Source: Polytrichum commune
Taxonomy: Eukaryota > Streptophyta > Polytrichopsida > Polytrichales > Polytrichaceae
NCBI GenBank assembly: GCA_950295325.1
Contig: OX485805.1
Span: 12,310,501-12,374,500 of the forward strand
Length of the DNA stretch: 64,000 nucleotides
Direction of reading: 5' to 3'
Shown: positions 46,001 to 57,590 of the stretch, piece by piece
Position numbering within the stretch: position 1 is the stretch's first letter
Layout of the letters: the number at the start of each line of letters is the position of its first letter
Made by a program: the position numbers and the translations under genes
The notes under the pieces: model-generated
Seen by the model: the letters and a program-made list of their open reading frames with translations, nothing else
The model's database searches: none
Told to the model about the DNA's origin: nothing

Positions 46001-49000
46001 TGGGTAGATTTCCGCATGGATTGATTGCACCAATTACATATATGTGGCGCCCTGTGTTAAGCGGACCAAGAGGGAAACGGCAGATGTGGGTCTGGGTGCA
46101 TGCTGCAGCTTTTGAGGAGGCATCATCATGTCTGCTGGCTGTGTGTCAAAAACTGGTCTCTGTTTATTGCTTACCTTAAATCCTGCTTTCCCTTGAGGCG
46201 AGAGGGATCATTGAAGATTTATAAGTGCCTGTTCATCTTAATTTAATTGTAGGCATCCTTTTGTATATGGGAGATTGACCATTTAAAGACCACATCAGCT
46301 CTATAGTATGGCACCTAAAGCCTTAGACTAGGTTGTCATCTCTTACCTCAATGCAATTGTAATCCAAGGAGTGGTTGAGAAGGTAGCATGCCTAGCACAA
46401 GAATCTGAAGTTTGATGTGTGCCCTCGGAAATACTTAATATTTCTGTTTGGACTAGGTTTGCGAAAATCTTTATCCTCAAAGGTTCTCGCTGTGGCCTAT
46501 GGATAGAATGATGGCATGTACTCTCTTGAATGAGTATCTGTTGTGTCTTTTTGGACTACGTCTGTCTTCTTATGAGGTTATCTGAGTTGGTCCAATAGTC
46601 CATCCAGTTGTTTGGTCAGCATACTCAAGTAATTTTGCAAACTGTTCAATTCTTTAAACACAAGGTCTATGTTCTTTTGCAAACTGCTAAGACATGGGCA
46701 TGGTAAATACATGTGGGATTGAGTATCATCCATTGCCAACAAACCATTTTTTAAATTTAAAAACATAATATTTGGATGGCATGTGCTGGACCAGGGTGGT
46801 ACTGAGAATGATAAGGTGGAGTTTTGGTCAAGGAAAGGAGAGTTGGGGCGTTTAGATATACTAGGTGCAAATGCGGATATCGTACTGCGGAAGGTGCTCC
46901 ACCCTGTAGTCAGGTTTGCTTTCAAATTGACCTTGAGTTGCTTTTGGGGTGAGAAAAAGTCAAATCAAACACCAAGTAAAAACTACACTAAGTAGTCCTC
47001 TTAGTGTGGGTGGAAAATTATTGTGGAAAAAATCAAACTGGGCCCACTAGTTGTCTAGTCAGGGTGGAATAATGTGTGCTGAAGATCCTTGCCGAGTATT
47101 TCCCTAAGTATTTTTGGAGACTTCTGGTGAAGACCTTGAGTATTTAGTTCAAGGACAAAAGTAGCGTAAAATAGAATAGTCACTCATACCAATTGCCTAG
47201 AAAAGTAAATAATGTGGCCCACACTAATTTAAACTTAAAGATTTGGCATGGGTTGAAAATCAATGTGGCCCACATCAATTCTAATTATAACAAATAATGT
47301 GGGTACTAGAGATTCAATGTGGCCCATACTGATTGGACTATTTAGTGTAGTATACATTTTGAGATGCTGCTTTGTGTTGTCGTTGTAAAGGGTGTCAGAA
47401 TGGGTGATGCTTTTTGTGACCCTTTGTGTTAAGGTGCTGACAAAACATGGATGAGTTAAGCAATACAAGTCAGGGTTAGCCGACTGTCAATTTGGATTAT
47501 AATGTGCATTGATTTTGATCATAATTTGCCAGAAAGCCATCACAAGAAGCCTCTTCGGAAGATCCTGCCACTTTTAGCACATGTACAGCATCAACTGTTC
47601 TGGGTTTATTGGAAAGGGCCTGTGAATCATATGGGAACGCAATTTTTGGAATGGATGTCTGGGACCCTAGAGATCCTCCTCACTTGCAAATGGAGTTCCA
47701 ACCATCTTTAATATCAGATCAAGAAGTTGGCGAAGGCAGTGTAGTGGAGATGAAGGATACATGTCCAAGTCCAGTGAAAGTGGAAGATTTGGGTGCACAT
47801 TTGGCTGACATTACTCATGAGATCCCTCATAAAGTGAGCGCAATGTTCCACATGCTAGTTCCTTAGCCTTCAATGGACTCGGGTTATGTTTATACAGAAT
47901 ACATGATGATTTGTACGAACCCCCAACAAGTATTGAAACTATATTGTATTTGGTCTACAATTGAATTTACATTTAGGGCAACCTTTAAAAAAGAGGAAGT
48001 GGAATTAAAGTTATATGTAATAATGGTCACTTGATATATGTGGTCTGTATTTGAGTTATGCAAGCTCAAATCTCCCTAGAATGCATTTGACATTTGTGTA
48101 CTCCAATTGGAAGAATGCATATGATAAATGGGATGATTTCAGAAAGGGTCACTTTTAACACTTTTAGCTAAATTTATTAATAAGTAACCTTATACCCCTC
48201 TTTATGACGCCTTGAGGCCCAGAATTGGCCTCTTGGACCTTTAAGGTTAAGCAGGGTTAAGTATAGTCGTCTTTTGTCAAGGTCTCTACATGCAGTGATA
48301 TTTGTATTTCTGTCACCTACGCTCTTATTGTTAAATACAGTTTCTTGTAATGTGCTTGTTTAATTAATCTCAAAGATTTGCCTGAGCAATTCTGTTTATC
48401 ATGGACTTGGTTGGTTTTCAGGAAGTGGAAGTTGAGGAAGCAGGTTGGTCAAGTTGGTTGGAAGGGCAATTATCAGATAGCCCAAGATTGTGGAGTTCTC
48501 ATCCAAACAATGCAGGGCTTGGGATGGCTGGCAGGCCTCTGACTCAGAAAGATTTGAGCACTAGAAGGCATAAGAAGCGGTTGGCCTTTTTCCAACTAGG
48601 TAAACGTGCTGCCACTTCCCAAGAGGAGGTGGGTGCTTCAAATGAGAATTTGGAGTGTCCTATCTTGCTGTTGAAGCATGAACATCAGAATTTATCAGCT
48701 TGTGGGTGAGTAGGCTTCCTAAATTGCTCATATGGTTCAGGTGATGGCTTTATAAGTGTAGTAATTTCTGTGTAAAATTGAAAGAGCTGTCGCAGTTGAT
48801 CAGGGGAGACTACAGCAAGTTTGGTGTTTTATTTATTTTTACCTCTGGTCTATCAAAAATGGGTTTCTTGGGATATCTGGAAGATGGTGTCCATGGGACT
48901 TGACTCTAAGAACTTGCTGAAACACAGGTACTCATTGATCATGCCAATTGCTTGGGTGCGAAGCTTTTGGGTGCCTTTGGTGTTTGCGGGAGGTCATGCC

Positions 49001-51591
49001 ATTGGCTTGCGAGAGCGGCACTGGCTCTATACAGATGTATGCATCTTGGATTTTGAAGCAGTTTTTTCTCGATTTTGTCAAGAGTGAATTGGGAGATGTG
49101 TGTTTTGAGTAGCAGATTGTGATAAATTTGGAAAAAGGTTTAAGCTTTCAGGCTTTTGTAGTATGTCACGTTATCTTATTGAAATCGATCTGTTCTCTTG
49201 GTCATGTAAATGGCGTTAGTGAATATGTTTGAGTTCTTCCCTTGGTTTGACAACTTTCATCTGTTAAATCAGACTTGAACCTTATTTGAAATTCTTTCAG
49301 AAGCGAGTGCATCCGAAAGATAACATTTGCACTTGTAGTCTATTGAGCCCACACCATTGACTTGGAAAATTGCATATTGCATCCACTTACGTTGGTTTTT
49401 TTTCGTTTTTGTGCACTATAGAAGCCATTCCAGATTGGATATTTCTGTACATGTGTACGGTTTGCAGATTGTTGGCTAAGCTACATGTTGATAGTATACA
49501 ACAATGTCTTTTTTTGAAGTGTATAGTAAATGAATCTTGTAAATGCTACTTACCACAACCAGATCCATTGTAAAAGAATCCCTACATTTCTAAAATAACT
49601 CATGAAGAATGAAGCTAGCCTTTTTGGCACCTGGTCATGGAATTTCTCTCTCTGAGGCCTTTTCCTGCTTGTGTTTCACAGGCCAGCCTTCCATCCTTTC
49701 CACATGACTACCCAGATTGTTCTGCATACAACCAGTACATGGCCAAACAGGCTGAAGAGAAGCAAGATCTATATAAAAAGAAACCGCCTTCCAAAAGGGG
49801 CTTATATCCCAAGCTGGACTCACTATGGCAGTTTGCTGTTGGAGCAACTTCGCCAAAAGTGGAGGGTAGCAGTCAAGTTGAAAGTTCCTCATCGCCAAAG
49901 TTCATACCGATGACTCCAACTGATGCTGTAGTTTCAATTATCCCTGAAGGTTCCAGTCAAAGTGTTAGTGATGCGCTTGAGGATCAGGCTCTGGGAGGCT
50001 TGACAATGGAAGGCGTAGCAGCTGCTGATTTTGTGAGATTCATCCCTCAGTATTCTGCTTGCTTCAAAATTGCAGAGTTGGATCAAATTACATCCAGATG
50101 CAGTTACCTCTGTTTATCAACATCAGTTGAAGCCACTGTTTGCCCAAAGAGCAACTTAAACTTGCAACCAACAGGCTGCAGGCTATCAATCCAGTGGGAA
50201 AACATATATAACAGTTGAGATATCTCTAAGGTTCTAATTTATTTTCTTCTTCTGCAGACACCAATTGCAGATGTTGCTCATAAGTTAGCAGGAAAGGGCC
50301 AAGCTACAGATTCTTCTATGTGTGTGGTACGAACAGGTTTTGCATTGAGAGGCATTCTTAGGGATACCAACTTTCATCATTTGCCAATACATCCAGAAGG
50401 TGATTACATTGGGAATGACCTGCAAGATGAAGGGCAAGCTTATGGTTTGGATGAGCATGATTTTACACAATACTTGAAGAAGGGATGTTTAGTAAGGGTG
50501 CTGATTCGAGCTCCGCGCAAAGGGGTCTTTGATGCTGGAGCCATTATCTATCTGCCCACTTCCACCGACTATAATTCCTATCACTCTATGTACGTGGACT
50601 ACATGGCAACTTTGACAATACTGTTATTGTAGACAGATGTGAGGTTTCAGTACCTGCTATTTGCCGTCAGTAGATTTGCAGAACTTCATGTCCTGACGTA
50701 TGGTAAGTTTTAGTTACTAGAATCTTGAATAGGCTGATCGCACTTGCAGTTCTGTAAATGCTTATATTGAAAATTGTGAGTAGTATTGACCATGTCTGGC
50801 TGCACATTAGTCAGATCCAGAGGGGACGAGTTTTAAATTGCACTAATTCAGTCTGAATTCTCTTCCCTCGTGTGTTCACAAGGTCACAGAGGTGGCAAGG
50901 GTTTGAGGATCATAGCTTTAAGCAGATTCCTCAACACTTTCTTAGCAAGAAGAAGAAGTTAGCAGAGAAGGAAAAAGCCAGGAGAGCGCCATCACTGCCC
51001 GAACAATCACATCCTCTAGAAGGCCCGTTGCCAGCAGAAAGCAATTCACCCCAAGCCAACTTACTCAATATGGGTAAACAGACATGCAGTTTGCGAACCC
51101 CTATTGGGATCATAACATCGCCTTTACCCCGAGGAAGGTGAGGATCCTGTTTCCTCCAGAAGCCACATGATAATGTGTTGGCAGTTCTTGTGATCTATGT
51201 TGAAGAATTTTTGTTGCTTCATGGATTCAAGTTCTTGCAGAGCAGATTCATCAGCATATCACAAGATGAGCTGTGGCAGCATTGCACAGTATGCTGATGA
51301 GTGTATGTGATGTTTTGGACACTTTGAGTTTGCAGCTACTGCTCTGTTTGCTTATACTGTACATCAAGGTGTTGCTAAGTGACTTCTTTTTGTGTTTGGT
51401 GTAGTACGTCAAGATCAGCTGTCGGCATCTGTGAAGTTGCTAGTCTAGGCCTTTTAAGGGCAATACAAATGACAGACAAGAGATGGCAAGGGACATCAAA
51501 TTTTTTTCTACTTGCTCGAGATGAGCACTCATCTATGTATCGACCCGTCTTTGCCTCAATTCCATTGGAGAGTGGACCTGATTTGGACTAG
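43081..51591 (+). CDS. POP1: Ribonuclease P/MRP protein subunit POP1
   Basis: Largest protein of nuclear RNase P and RNase MRP; it scaffolds the RNA for pre-tRNA and pre-rRNA processing. Exons: 43081-43592, 45261-45357, 45595-45708, 45991-46155, 46795-46913, 47533-47833, 48422-48705, 48928-49036, 49682-50032, 50258-50589, 50883-51137 and 51405-51591; 941 aa, all phases consistent. The POP1 N-terminal domain covers about residues 1-300: THVWHAKRFTMTKIWGHWLA, GRGSRSVIKWVQEDAVLQDA, and MWVWVHAAAFEEAS. Residue block LGRLDILGANADIVLRKVLH follows. The POPLD domain is YSLIMPIAWVRSFWVPLVFA plus GGHAIGLRERHWL. The C-terminal part ends with SAVGICEVASLGLLRAIQMT. The ends of exon 9 and the start of exon 5 are the weakest boundaries. 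The start was chosen at ATG 43081 because it directly precedes the conserved TLDVQQFANARGAE block. A large repeat array fills intron 1. Confidence 0.93.
43610..45240. repeat. Two nested tandem-repeat blocks in POP1 intron 1
   Basis: Block 1 (43610-44280, period about 230 bp): CCTTCATGTCGAAC, GAACTTCGAAATTCACATCTG, TTTGAATGAGTTCAGGTAATC and TTAAACCCTAGTCTCACC recur about three times. Block 2 (44370-45240, period about 280-370 bp): AGCAACTCTCGATGGATGGG, GATGGAGTCACACAA, TAGTATGTCTCACC and TGAGCTTGGATTTTGT recur about three times. The array starts about 20 bp after the exon 1 donor. The AAACCCTAG words match the plant telobox. Confidence 0.85.
46985..47350. repeat. Cluster of TGTGGCCCACA palindromic words in POP1 intron 5
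   Basis: AATGTGGCCCACACTAAT, CAATGTGGCCCACATCAAT, AATGTGGGTACTAGAGATTC and CAATGTGGCCCATACTGAT follow each other, bounded by CTTAGTGTGGG on the left and TTTAGTGTAG on the right. It may be the remains of a small fold-back element. Similar words occur at 26280-26610. Confidence 0.45.
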
Positions 51592-53462
51592 CAGTCAGAT
51601 GCAAACTCCAATTCTATGTTCAGTGTTTAGGCATGAGGCATGGAGAGCACTTTGCCATTTATGTGAGGTGAGGTGTATGAGATCCTAGATTCTTCTCATT
51701 ATATCTCATGTACTGCGGAAATAGATAGAACAGGACTACCAACTAGTAGATTTAATGGCAGAATGGGAGAGGTAACCTGTTTTGAGGCCAGCATCAGACT
51801 TTGGAGGCTAATAAATTGTAGCAGTGTCACATTGAGAGTTGCTTGTCTGAAGTGGATTCATTGTGAGGTTTGCGATTGGGTGAATTTCTTTCTAGATATG
51901 CAGAAATTATTCATATGTACATCAAGTCAGTATGGAAAAGCTCCTGCAGTAGCACGTAGGACCTCAAAACTAATTCACAAGTCCATTTGAGTGTTTTGCA
52001 AAACATTCAAGTGTGTAAGCTCCTTTCAATTTCCGATACAGGGCTTTGAGTCCATTTGACCAGTTTATTGTAGTTATCAAGTGCTAAATTATTAACATTG
52101 CAAATGAACAACAAAAGAGTTGTATGCATAGATGATGATGATGATGATGGACGAGCAGACAATGGTTTCATTCAAGATGTATGAAAATTAGCCTAAAATT
52201 GTCAACAGAATGCATGAGCTTACCAGTAACAAATTCTATATTATACTCTTAATGCAGCCTGAGTATCCCTACATCTGTGTGTGCAAATCCCTGCGTGGTT
52301 GCGTCTCATCTGCATTGCAACCTGCACAAGGGCAAAAGCAAAGAACCTCAACAAGCAAGAACCTGAGAAGTAGGTGGTGCACTTTTTAAAATCGAGAGGT
52401 TCCACAAAGAAATTTGGTACCAAACTGTAACGAATATAGGTATCAAAATTTGCAGGAAAGATTGTGCTGCTGGATGAATATGTAAGTACTTGTGCACTGC
52501 GCAATCTTTTAAAAACGTGAGGAAGTGGTACTTAGCTCTAACCTACCTCCCTCCTTTCTGCAGCAGTTTCCTCGACACTTTGGCATCATGTTCCGAAATT
52601 GCTTGAAATTGCATAAATCCCGTGATCAAATATGCTCTTAATCAAATACAAAAAAATTAATCTACAGTGGTCCTTTCAATGTGGTATGAATGAACCCCAA
52701 ACCATTACAAAAGTCGGTGAAAGAGCATGAGCCACTGTAGAAGAGGTCTTGATGCCCATGCTCTAGTTGCAACTGAAAACGAGAGCGAAGTATACTTAAG
52801 TAAAGTACTTAGACGAGGTTCAGTAAAACTCCTTTCCCTTTGAAGCACTCACTCGGGAGGGAATACGACTTAACCTACATACTTAGCTTAGGTTACAGCC
52901 TTGTCAGCCAGATTTTGATGAAAGCATCGTAGAAGTTAATCAGGAACTGGCAAAACCATCTTGGAAATCCCGCCATGCTCCGCAGCGCATACAGATAGGA
53001 GTAGAGATTGAGCGCGAAGACAACCGCAAAGTCAGTCGTCAGTCTGAGGAATTTCCGTACCCCTGGCACGGCCATCACGCCTCCAGGAATGACTGATGAG
53101 AAGGCACAAGCAAGAGTTCCGGAGGAAGACTTAAGCAGAAGAGCGAAGATAAGTCAAGCTAACCGCACAAGAGGAGCATTGAAACATCAAAGCTGTGGTA
53201 TTATAAGCTTAGTTGGAACACATCGACGGCGAGGCCCAAATACATCGGCCGTCGGAGCCTCCCAGCTGTCACCACCGAAGCAGAAAAGAGCAAGCCTAAT
53301 GGGCCAGGTGGACCTACCATTAGCCAAACCCTAGAGTCTTCGCATTCGAGATGTTCTTGCATTCACCGACTGATCCAGTTGGCGTGGAGTAGGCAGGAAT
53401 CATCGGAGAGGAGTTTGGTTACTGTTGTTTGTTGTAATAATACCTACAGGGATTTGAGAACC
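51592..53462. other. Intergenic region between POP1 and PIG-M
   Basis: POP1 3' UTR followed by AT-rich DNA, a (GAT)n run at about 52132-52148, and a GC-richer divergent promoter zone from about 52890. That zone includes a small open frame on the minus strand (52893-53078). Nothing else is supported. Confidence 0.55.
52893..53075 (-). CDS. Possible small membrane protein, about 60 aa, unknown function
   Basis: The open frame starts MAVPGVRKFLRL and contains a hydrophobic stretch (FAVVFALNLYSYLYAL) followed by Arg, a second Trp/Phe-rich helix and a Lys/Arg end. It is GC-richer than its surroundings, as the known exons are. It diverges from PIG-M with 387 bp between start codons. I do not recognise the family. 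It may be a single-exon peptide or a chance frame. Confidence 0.35.
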   Translation of the reverse strand: MAVPGVRKFLRLTTDFAVVFALNLYSYLYALRSMAGFPRWFCQFLINFYDAFIKIWLTRL

Positions 53463-56400
53463 ATGGGTAGCGATGGCGGGGCGATGATAGTGATGTTGTT
53501 GGCGGGTTTGCTGCGTGCCGGATTGATAGTGTTTGGAGAATGGCAAGACACGCAGATGGAGGTCCCTTATACGGACATCGACTACACTGTGTTTTCGGAT
53601 GCAGCCAGGCTGATGGTGGAAGGAAAGTCGCCATTCGAGCGACACACGTATCGCTACTCGCCTTTACTAGCGCTCGTCCTTGTGCCTAATATCCTACTCC
53701 ATCGGTGCTGGGGAAAGCTCCTCTTTGCCGCTGCTGGTTCGAATTTTTTACTTCGATTCCCCTGTTTTTTTATTTTTTTTGTTTTTGGTTGATGTGCCTC
53801 CTCCGAGGTCTTTAGAGTGTAGACAGCAATGTGTGCAGAGAGCAGTGGATTAGGGCTGCATTTAGGTAGATTGGGAGATAGATTGGAGGGGTGCATGCTG
53901 TGGGATGCTCCTCTTTGCCGCTGCTGGATCGCTTCTCACACTTTGATTCCCCTGTTCCTTTTGCTGATGTACCTCCTCTGTGGTCTTAAGAGTGAAGACA
54001 TCAGTGTGTGCAGAGAGCAGTGAATAAGGGCTGCGTTTAGTTAAGACCTCTAGATCACTCTTCTACTTTGTTTCCCCTGGTTTTTTAGTTGATGTACCTC
54101 CTCCTTGGTCTTACAGTGTAGAAAGCAAGATGTGCAGATAGCAATGGATAAGGCCTGCATTTTTGTAGACTGAGAGAGATAGAGAGGAAGGGTGAATGCT
54201 GGGGGAACGTCCTTGTCGCCGCCGGTGGATTGCTCTTCCATATCGATTCCCCTGTTTCTTTAGTGGATGTGCCTCCTCTGTAGTCTTTAGAGTGTAGAGA
54301 GCAATGTGTGAAGAGGGCAGTGGATTAGGGCTGCATTTAGCAGAAAGAGAGAGAGGAGGGGGTGAATGTTGGGGGAAGCTCCTCCTTGCAGCCGCTGGAT
54401 CACACTTCTACTTTGATTCCCCTGTTTTTTTGGTTGATGTTCCTCCTTCGCGGTCATTAGAATGTAGAGGGCAATGTATGCAGAGAGAGCGTTTAGATAG
54501 ACTGAGAGAGCAGAGGGGTGAATGCTGTGTGGCAGGTGGGTAGGGCTGGAGGAAAAGCTGAAACAGGGAGGGTGAACTGCTCTTCTGTTGCAGATCTGGT
54601 GGTGGCTCACTTGATTCGGCAACTTCTCAAGCTGCGTGGCGTGGCCAGCAATGTGCAGCTTGTGTGCGCCGCGTTGTGGCTCTTCAACCCTTTCACGTTC
54701 GCCGTCGCGACACGAGGGAATTGTGAGGCACTTGTGTGTGCTGTGCTCCTCTGGATGCTCATCTGCCTCACGACTGGTATGTGTTTTTCTTTACATTTCT
54801 ATTCTTTTCTTCTTTTCCTTTTCATGTGGACAATCGGCATAGCATTCATTAAGTGGTGTAGTGAGTGCTCTCCCCAGATAAGCACCTTGGAGAGCTTACA
54901 CAGGATAAGATTCCTTTTGGCAAGTTCTTCAAGTTGAATCTTGGGCGGCTTTGACTGAAGATGGGCAACAACGAGGTGTCCACCAATGAGAGCTTGTCAC
55001 TTGACTATGCTTGGCATTCTTGTGTGTACTCAGGGCCTTGGTTCATGGAAACTTTTCTTGAAGCTAGGATAGAAAGTACTTCCTTACACCTCTGTAAGAA
55101 TGCTATGGATGCTCTTGTTTGTTGCGAAATTTTCTTAAGGTCAGGGTGTCGATTTTGACAATGTACAGTTCTGGCAGGTCGGCTGGTGCAGGCAGCGGTC
55201 TGGTATGGAGTGATTGTACACTTCCGCATCTACCCAATCATCTACGCACTTCCAATTGTGCTTTTCCTTGATGACGATTACCCTTCAATCGCAGCCCGAA
55301 CTCCTCACCGCAAGCTCTCTGATACCGACACTTCAAAAAGCCTGATAGAATGGCTGAACAGGGAGAGGATCACCTTTGGTCTTATTTCAGGGGGAGTTTT
55401 CTTTGCACTCACGGGGATCTGCTACAACATGTACGGAATGGAGTTTTTACAGGAGGCATTGTTGTACCACTTCACACGCACGGATCCCAGGCACAACTTC
55501 TCCATCTACTTCTACTATGTCTACCTGCACCATTCTCTCGGCTTCACATTGCTGGAGCGCCTGTTGGCATTCGTGCCTCAAATGGGCGTCCAGGTCGTGC
55601 TTGCTACCTTCTTTGCGAAGGACCTCCCATTCTGCATTTTCACGCAAACAGTCGCCTTTGTGGCCTTCAACAAGGTGATTCTACTTGAAGCTCTTGTCTT
55701 TTGCAAATATTCTATAGAATTGGGTTGGCATGAAGAAGGGTATATTGCAAGATGAGCAGAGCTTAAGGATGCGTTAAGATGAATTCCACTTATTCAGATG
55801 TCATGATTGGTAACTTCTTCCATGCAAACGGATTGTTGTGGATTGCCCCTGGTCAAATGGCTTGCCACCATTTGGCTATTTCTGCTCGTATGATTTGTTT
55901 TCTGATTCAGTCTAGTTTTTGATTGCTTCCTTCTCTTTATTTTGTATTGAGTATGTATCTCTAAAAACTTTGGATTAACTATCTTTCTTGATTGTAAATT
56001 TATGGTTTACTGATCAACTTTTTCTGTGAGTGTTGTTTGAACATAATTCTGATATCCTTGGCTAAATACAATGAAGTTCTCTTGTGTGATAACTCTTAAG
56101 TTTCACAAAAGTTCTGGTTCGTCAGCATTTAGTAACTTCCCTTAATAAGAGTAGGGTAGTAGTGGCATATACCATCAATATAAGGATGGGAGCTCCAGAC
56201 AAGACCATGGTTTAACTCGCTGATGTTTGTCTTTTCTTTTCTTGTATTCTTGCAGGTTATCACTGCACAATATTTTGTGTGGTTCTTTTGCTTGCTACCT
56301 GTCATCATTCCGTCAAGCAGATTAACCTGGAAGAAAGGCGCCATATGTATGGGTGTCTGGACGGCAGCTCAGGTGCATTGGTTAGGGTGGGCCTACCTCT

Positions 56401-56573
56401 TAGAGTTTCGAGGACAGAATGTGTTCTTCCAGCTGTGGACAGCCAGCCTTGTCTTTTTTGCAGCAACAGTGGGTGTCTTGGGGATGCTGGTGCATCACCA
56501 CACATACACCCCTCTTTTCCAGCAGGGAAGGCTTGTCCGGGTTCGCCGCTTTCTCAATACCAAGTCTGACTAA
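53463..56573 (+). CDS. PIGM: GPI mannosyltransferase 1 (PIG-M)
   Basis: Adds the first alpha-1,4 mannose to GPI anchors in the ER lumen (called PEANUT1 in Arabidopsis). Exons 53463-53736, 54594-54776, 55178-55674 and 56256-56573 give 423 aa, the usual size. It is a multi-pass ER membrane protein (GT-C fold). After the first helix comes the catalytic DXD-type motif in [15 protein letters not shown]. Next are [20 protein letters not shown], the [15 protein letters not shown] loop, [34 protein letters not shown] and [15 protein letters not shown]. The last helix precedes a basic C-terminus. The start at 53463 gives the expected short N-terminus. Intron 1 is filled by a repeat whose unit includes the end of exon 1; intron 2 holds repeat B. 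Confidence 0.95.
53716..54560. repeat. Tandem array, about 135-190 bp unit, in PIG-M intron 1, including the exon 1 end
   Basis: Units begin with GCTCCTCTTTGCCGCTGCTGG-like blocks at 53717 (inside exon 1), 53909, 54208 (GTCGCCGCCGGTGG) and 54376 (GCTCCTCCTTGCAGCCGCTG). Each continues with TTTGATTCCCCTG, TTGATGTGCCTCCTC, GTCTTTAGAGTGTAGA and GCAATGTGTGCAGAGAGCAG. A further unit near 54045 has lost its 5' block. In the intronic copies the donor GT has become GA or GGATTG. Confidence 0.85.
54850..55125. repeat. Dispersed repeat B, long copy (PIG-M intron 2)
   Basis: GGTGTAGTGAGTGCTCTCCC, AGATAAGCACCTTGGAGAG, AAGTTGAATCTTGGGCGGC, CAACGAGGTGTCCACCAATG and TTGACTATGCTTGGCATTC occur in the same order and orientation (plus strand) as at 33855-34105. 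Confidence 0.75.
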
Positions 56574-57496
56574 AAATTGCATAGTGTTGAAGTTGTCTTG
56601 ACTGCAGTGTTTCTGATTCAATATGATGATGCTCCATTGGAGATAGTTTGCATTCTCAACATGCGCTGTTTCTCGTCACTTGAGAAACTTGTACTATTCT
56701 GGTGTGGGTAAATTATAACCACAGCCAGTGTGTTCGCTAGGCAATAGTATACCTTCGATTTTATTGCAATCATCAAGAGGAGCTGTTTCAAATCCATTAT
56801 GGAGAAACTAGAAAGCTTACAAGTCTCAGCACCATTTTTACATTGTCATGTTCTACATTTGTAGAACATGAACTTTCAGATCAGAAAGGTCAAGTTCATA
56901 AACGTTCATCTCTAGGATGCTCGAGTGTTTCACGACGTCTGGTGGCATGTTAACAATTTCTGTAGTCTGATGTTTCAGAGGCTTTTGAAAAGCCTGCAGA
57001 GTCCAGACACATGAGAGCCATTATGAAATTGTTGCATAATTATTTTGAGGTTTTGAGTAAGAGTAGACACCAGCTCACTGGAATGCATGAAACACAGAAT
57101 CAGATGTTATGTATTTAATCTGACTTAGAGGTTCCGCTCATTTGTTGTACAAAGGAATGTTGAACAGGACTTGTGAACACAGTTAATTAGAATTCAAAAC
57201 CTGACAAGATTTAGAGTATGTGGAATAGTTTGAAGAATGTCACAACAGTGAGTTAGTTAGCACACCATGCCTTCTAAGGTAGTACATCTATACTGTTTAT
57301 GGTATTTAGTGTCACGTACACTATTTGAGAAAGGCCTGTACTAGATGCCTAGAGGTCTCAAAATGTCATGCCCATGAATTGCCAGTATGATTCCATTTGA
57401 CAACATAAGTAACTTCTTTAAGTGAAACAATATCTACATTATGACATTTAGAGTAGCACATTAGGATACATTAGATAATAGTCTTGTGTTTTAGTA

Positions 57497-57590
57497 TGCA
57501 AGGGGAAGAATTTTTTGAGTGCACTCATGGCAAGTGTCATGTGAGCATGCAAGAGGAAGATTTTTTTGAGCATACTAATGGCAGGTATCA
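57497..57590. repeat. Short tandem duplication, about 48 bp unit
   Basis: GCAAGGGGAAGAATTTTTTGAG and GCAAGAGGAAGATTTTTTTGAG are each followed by a CATACT/CACTCATGGCA block. Two units. Probably non-coding. Confidence 0.65.

Noticed and set aside
55350-55688. Frames of about 100 aa in the other two plus frames of PIG-M exon 3
   Set aside because: They are out-of-frame shadows of the conserved PIG-M exon.
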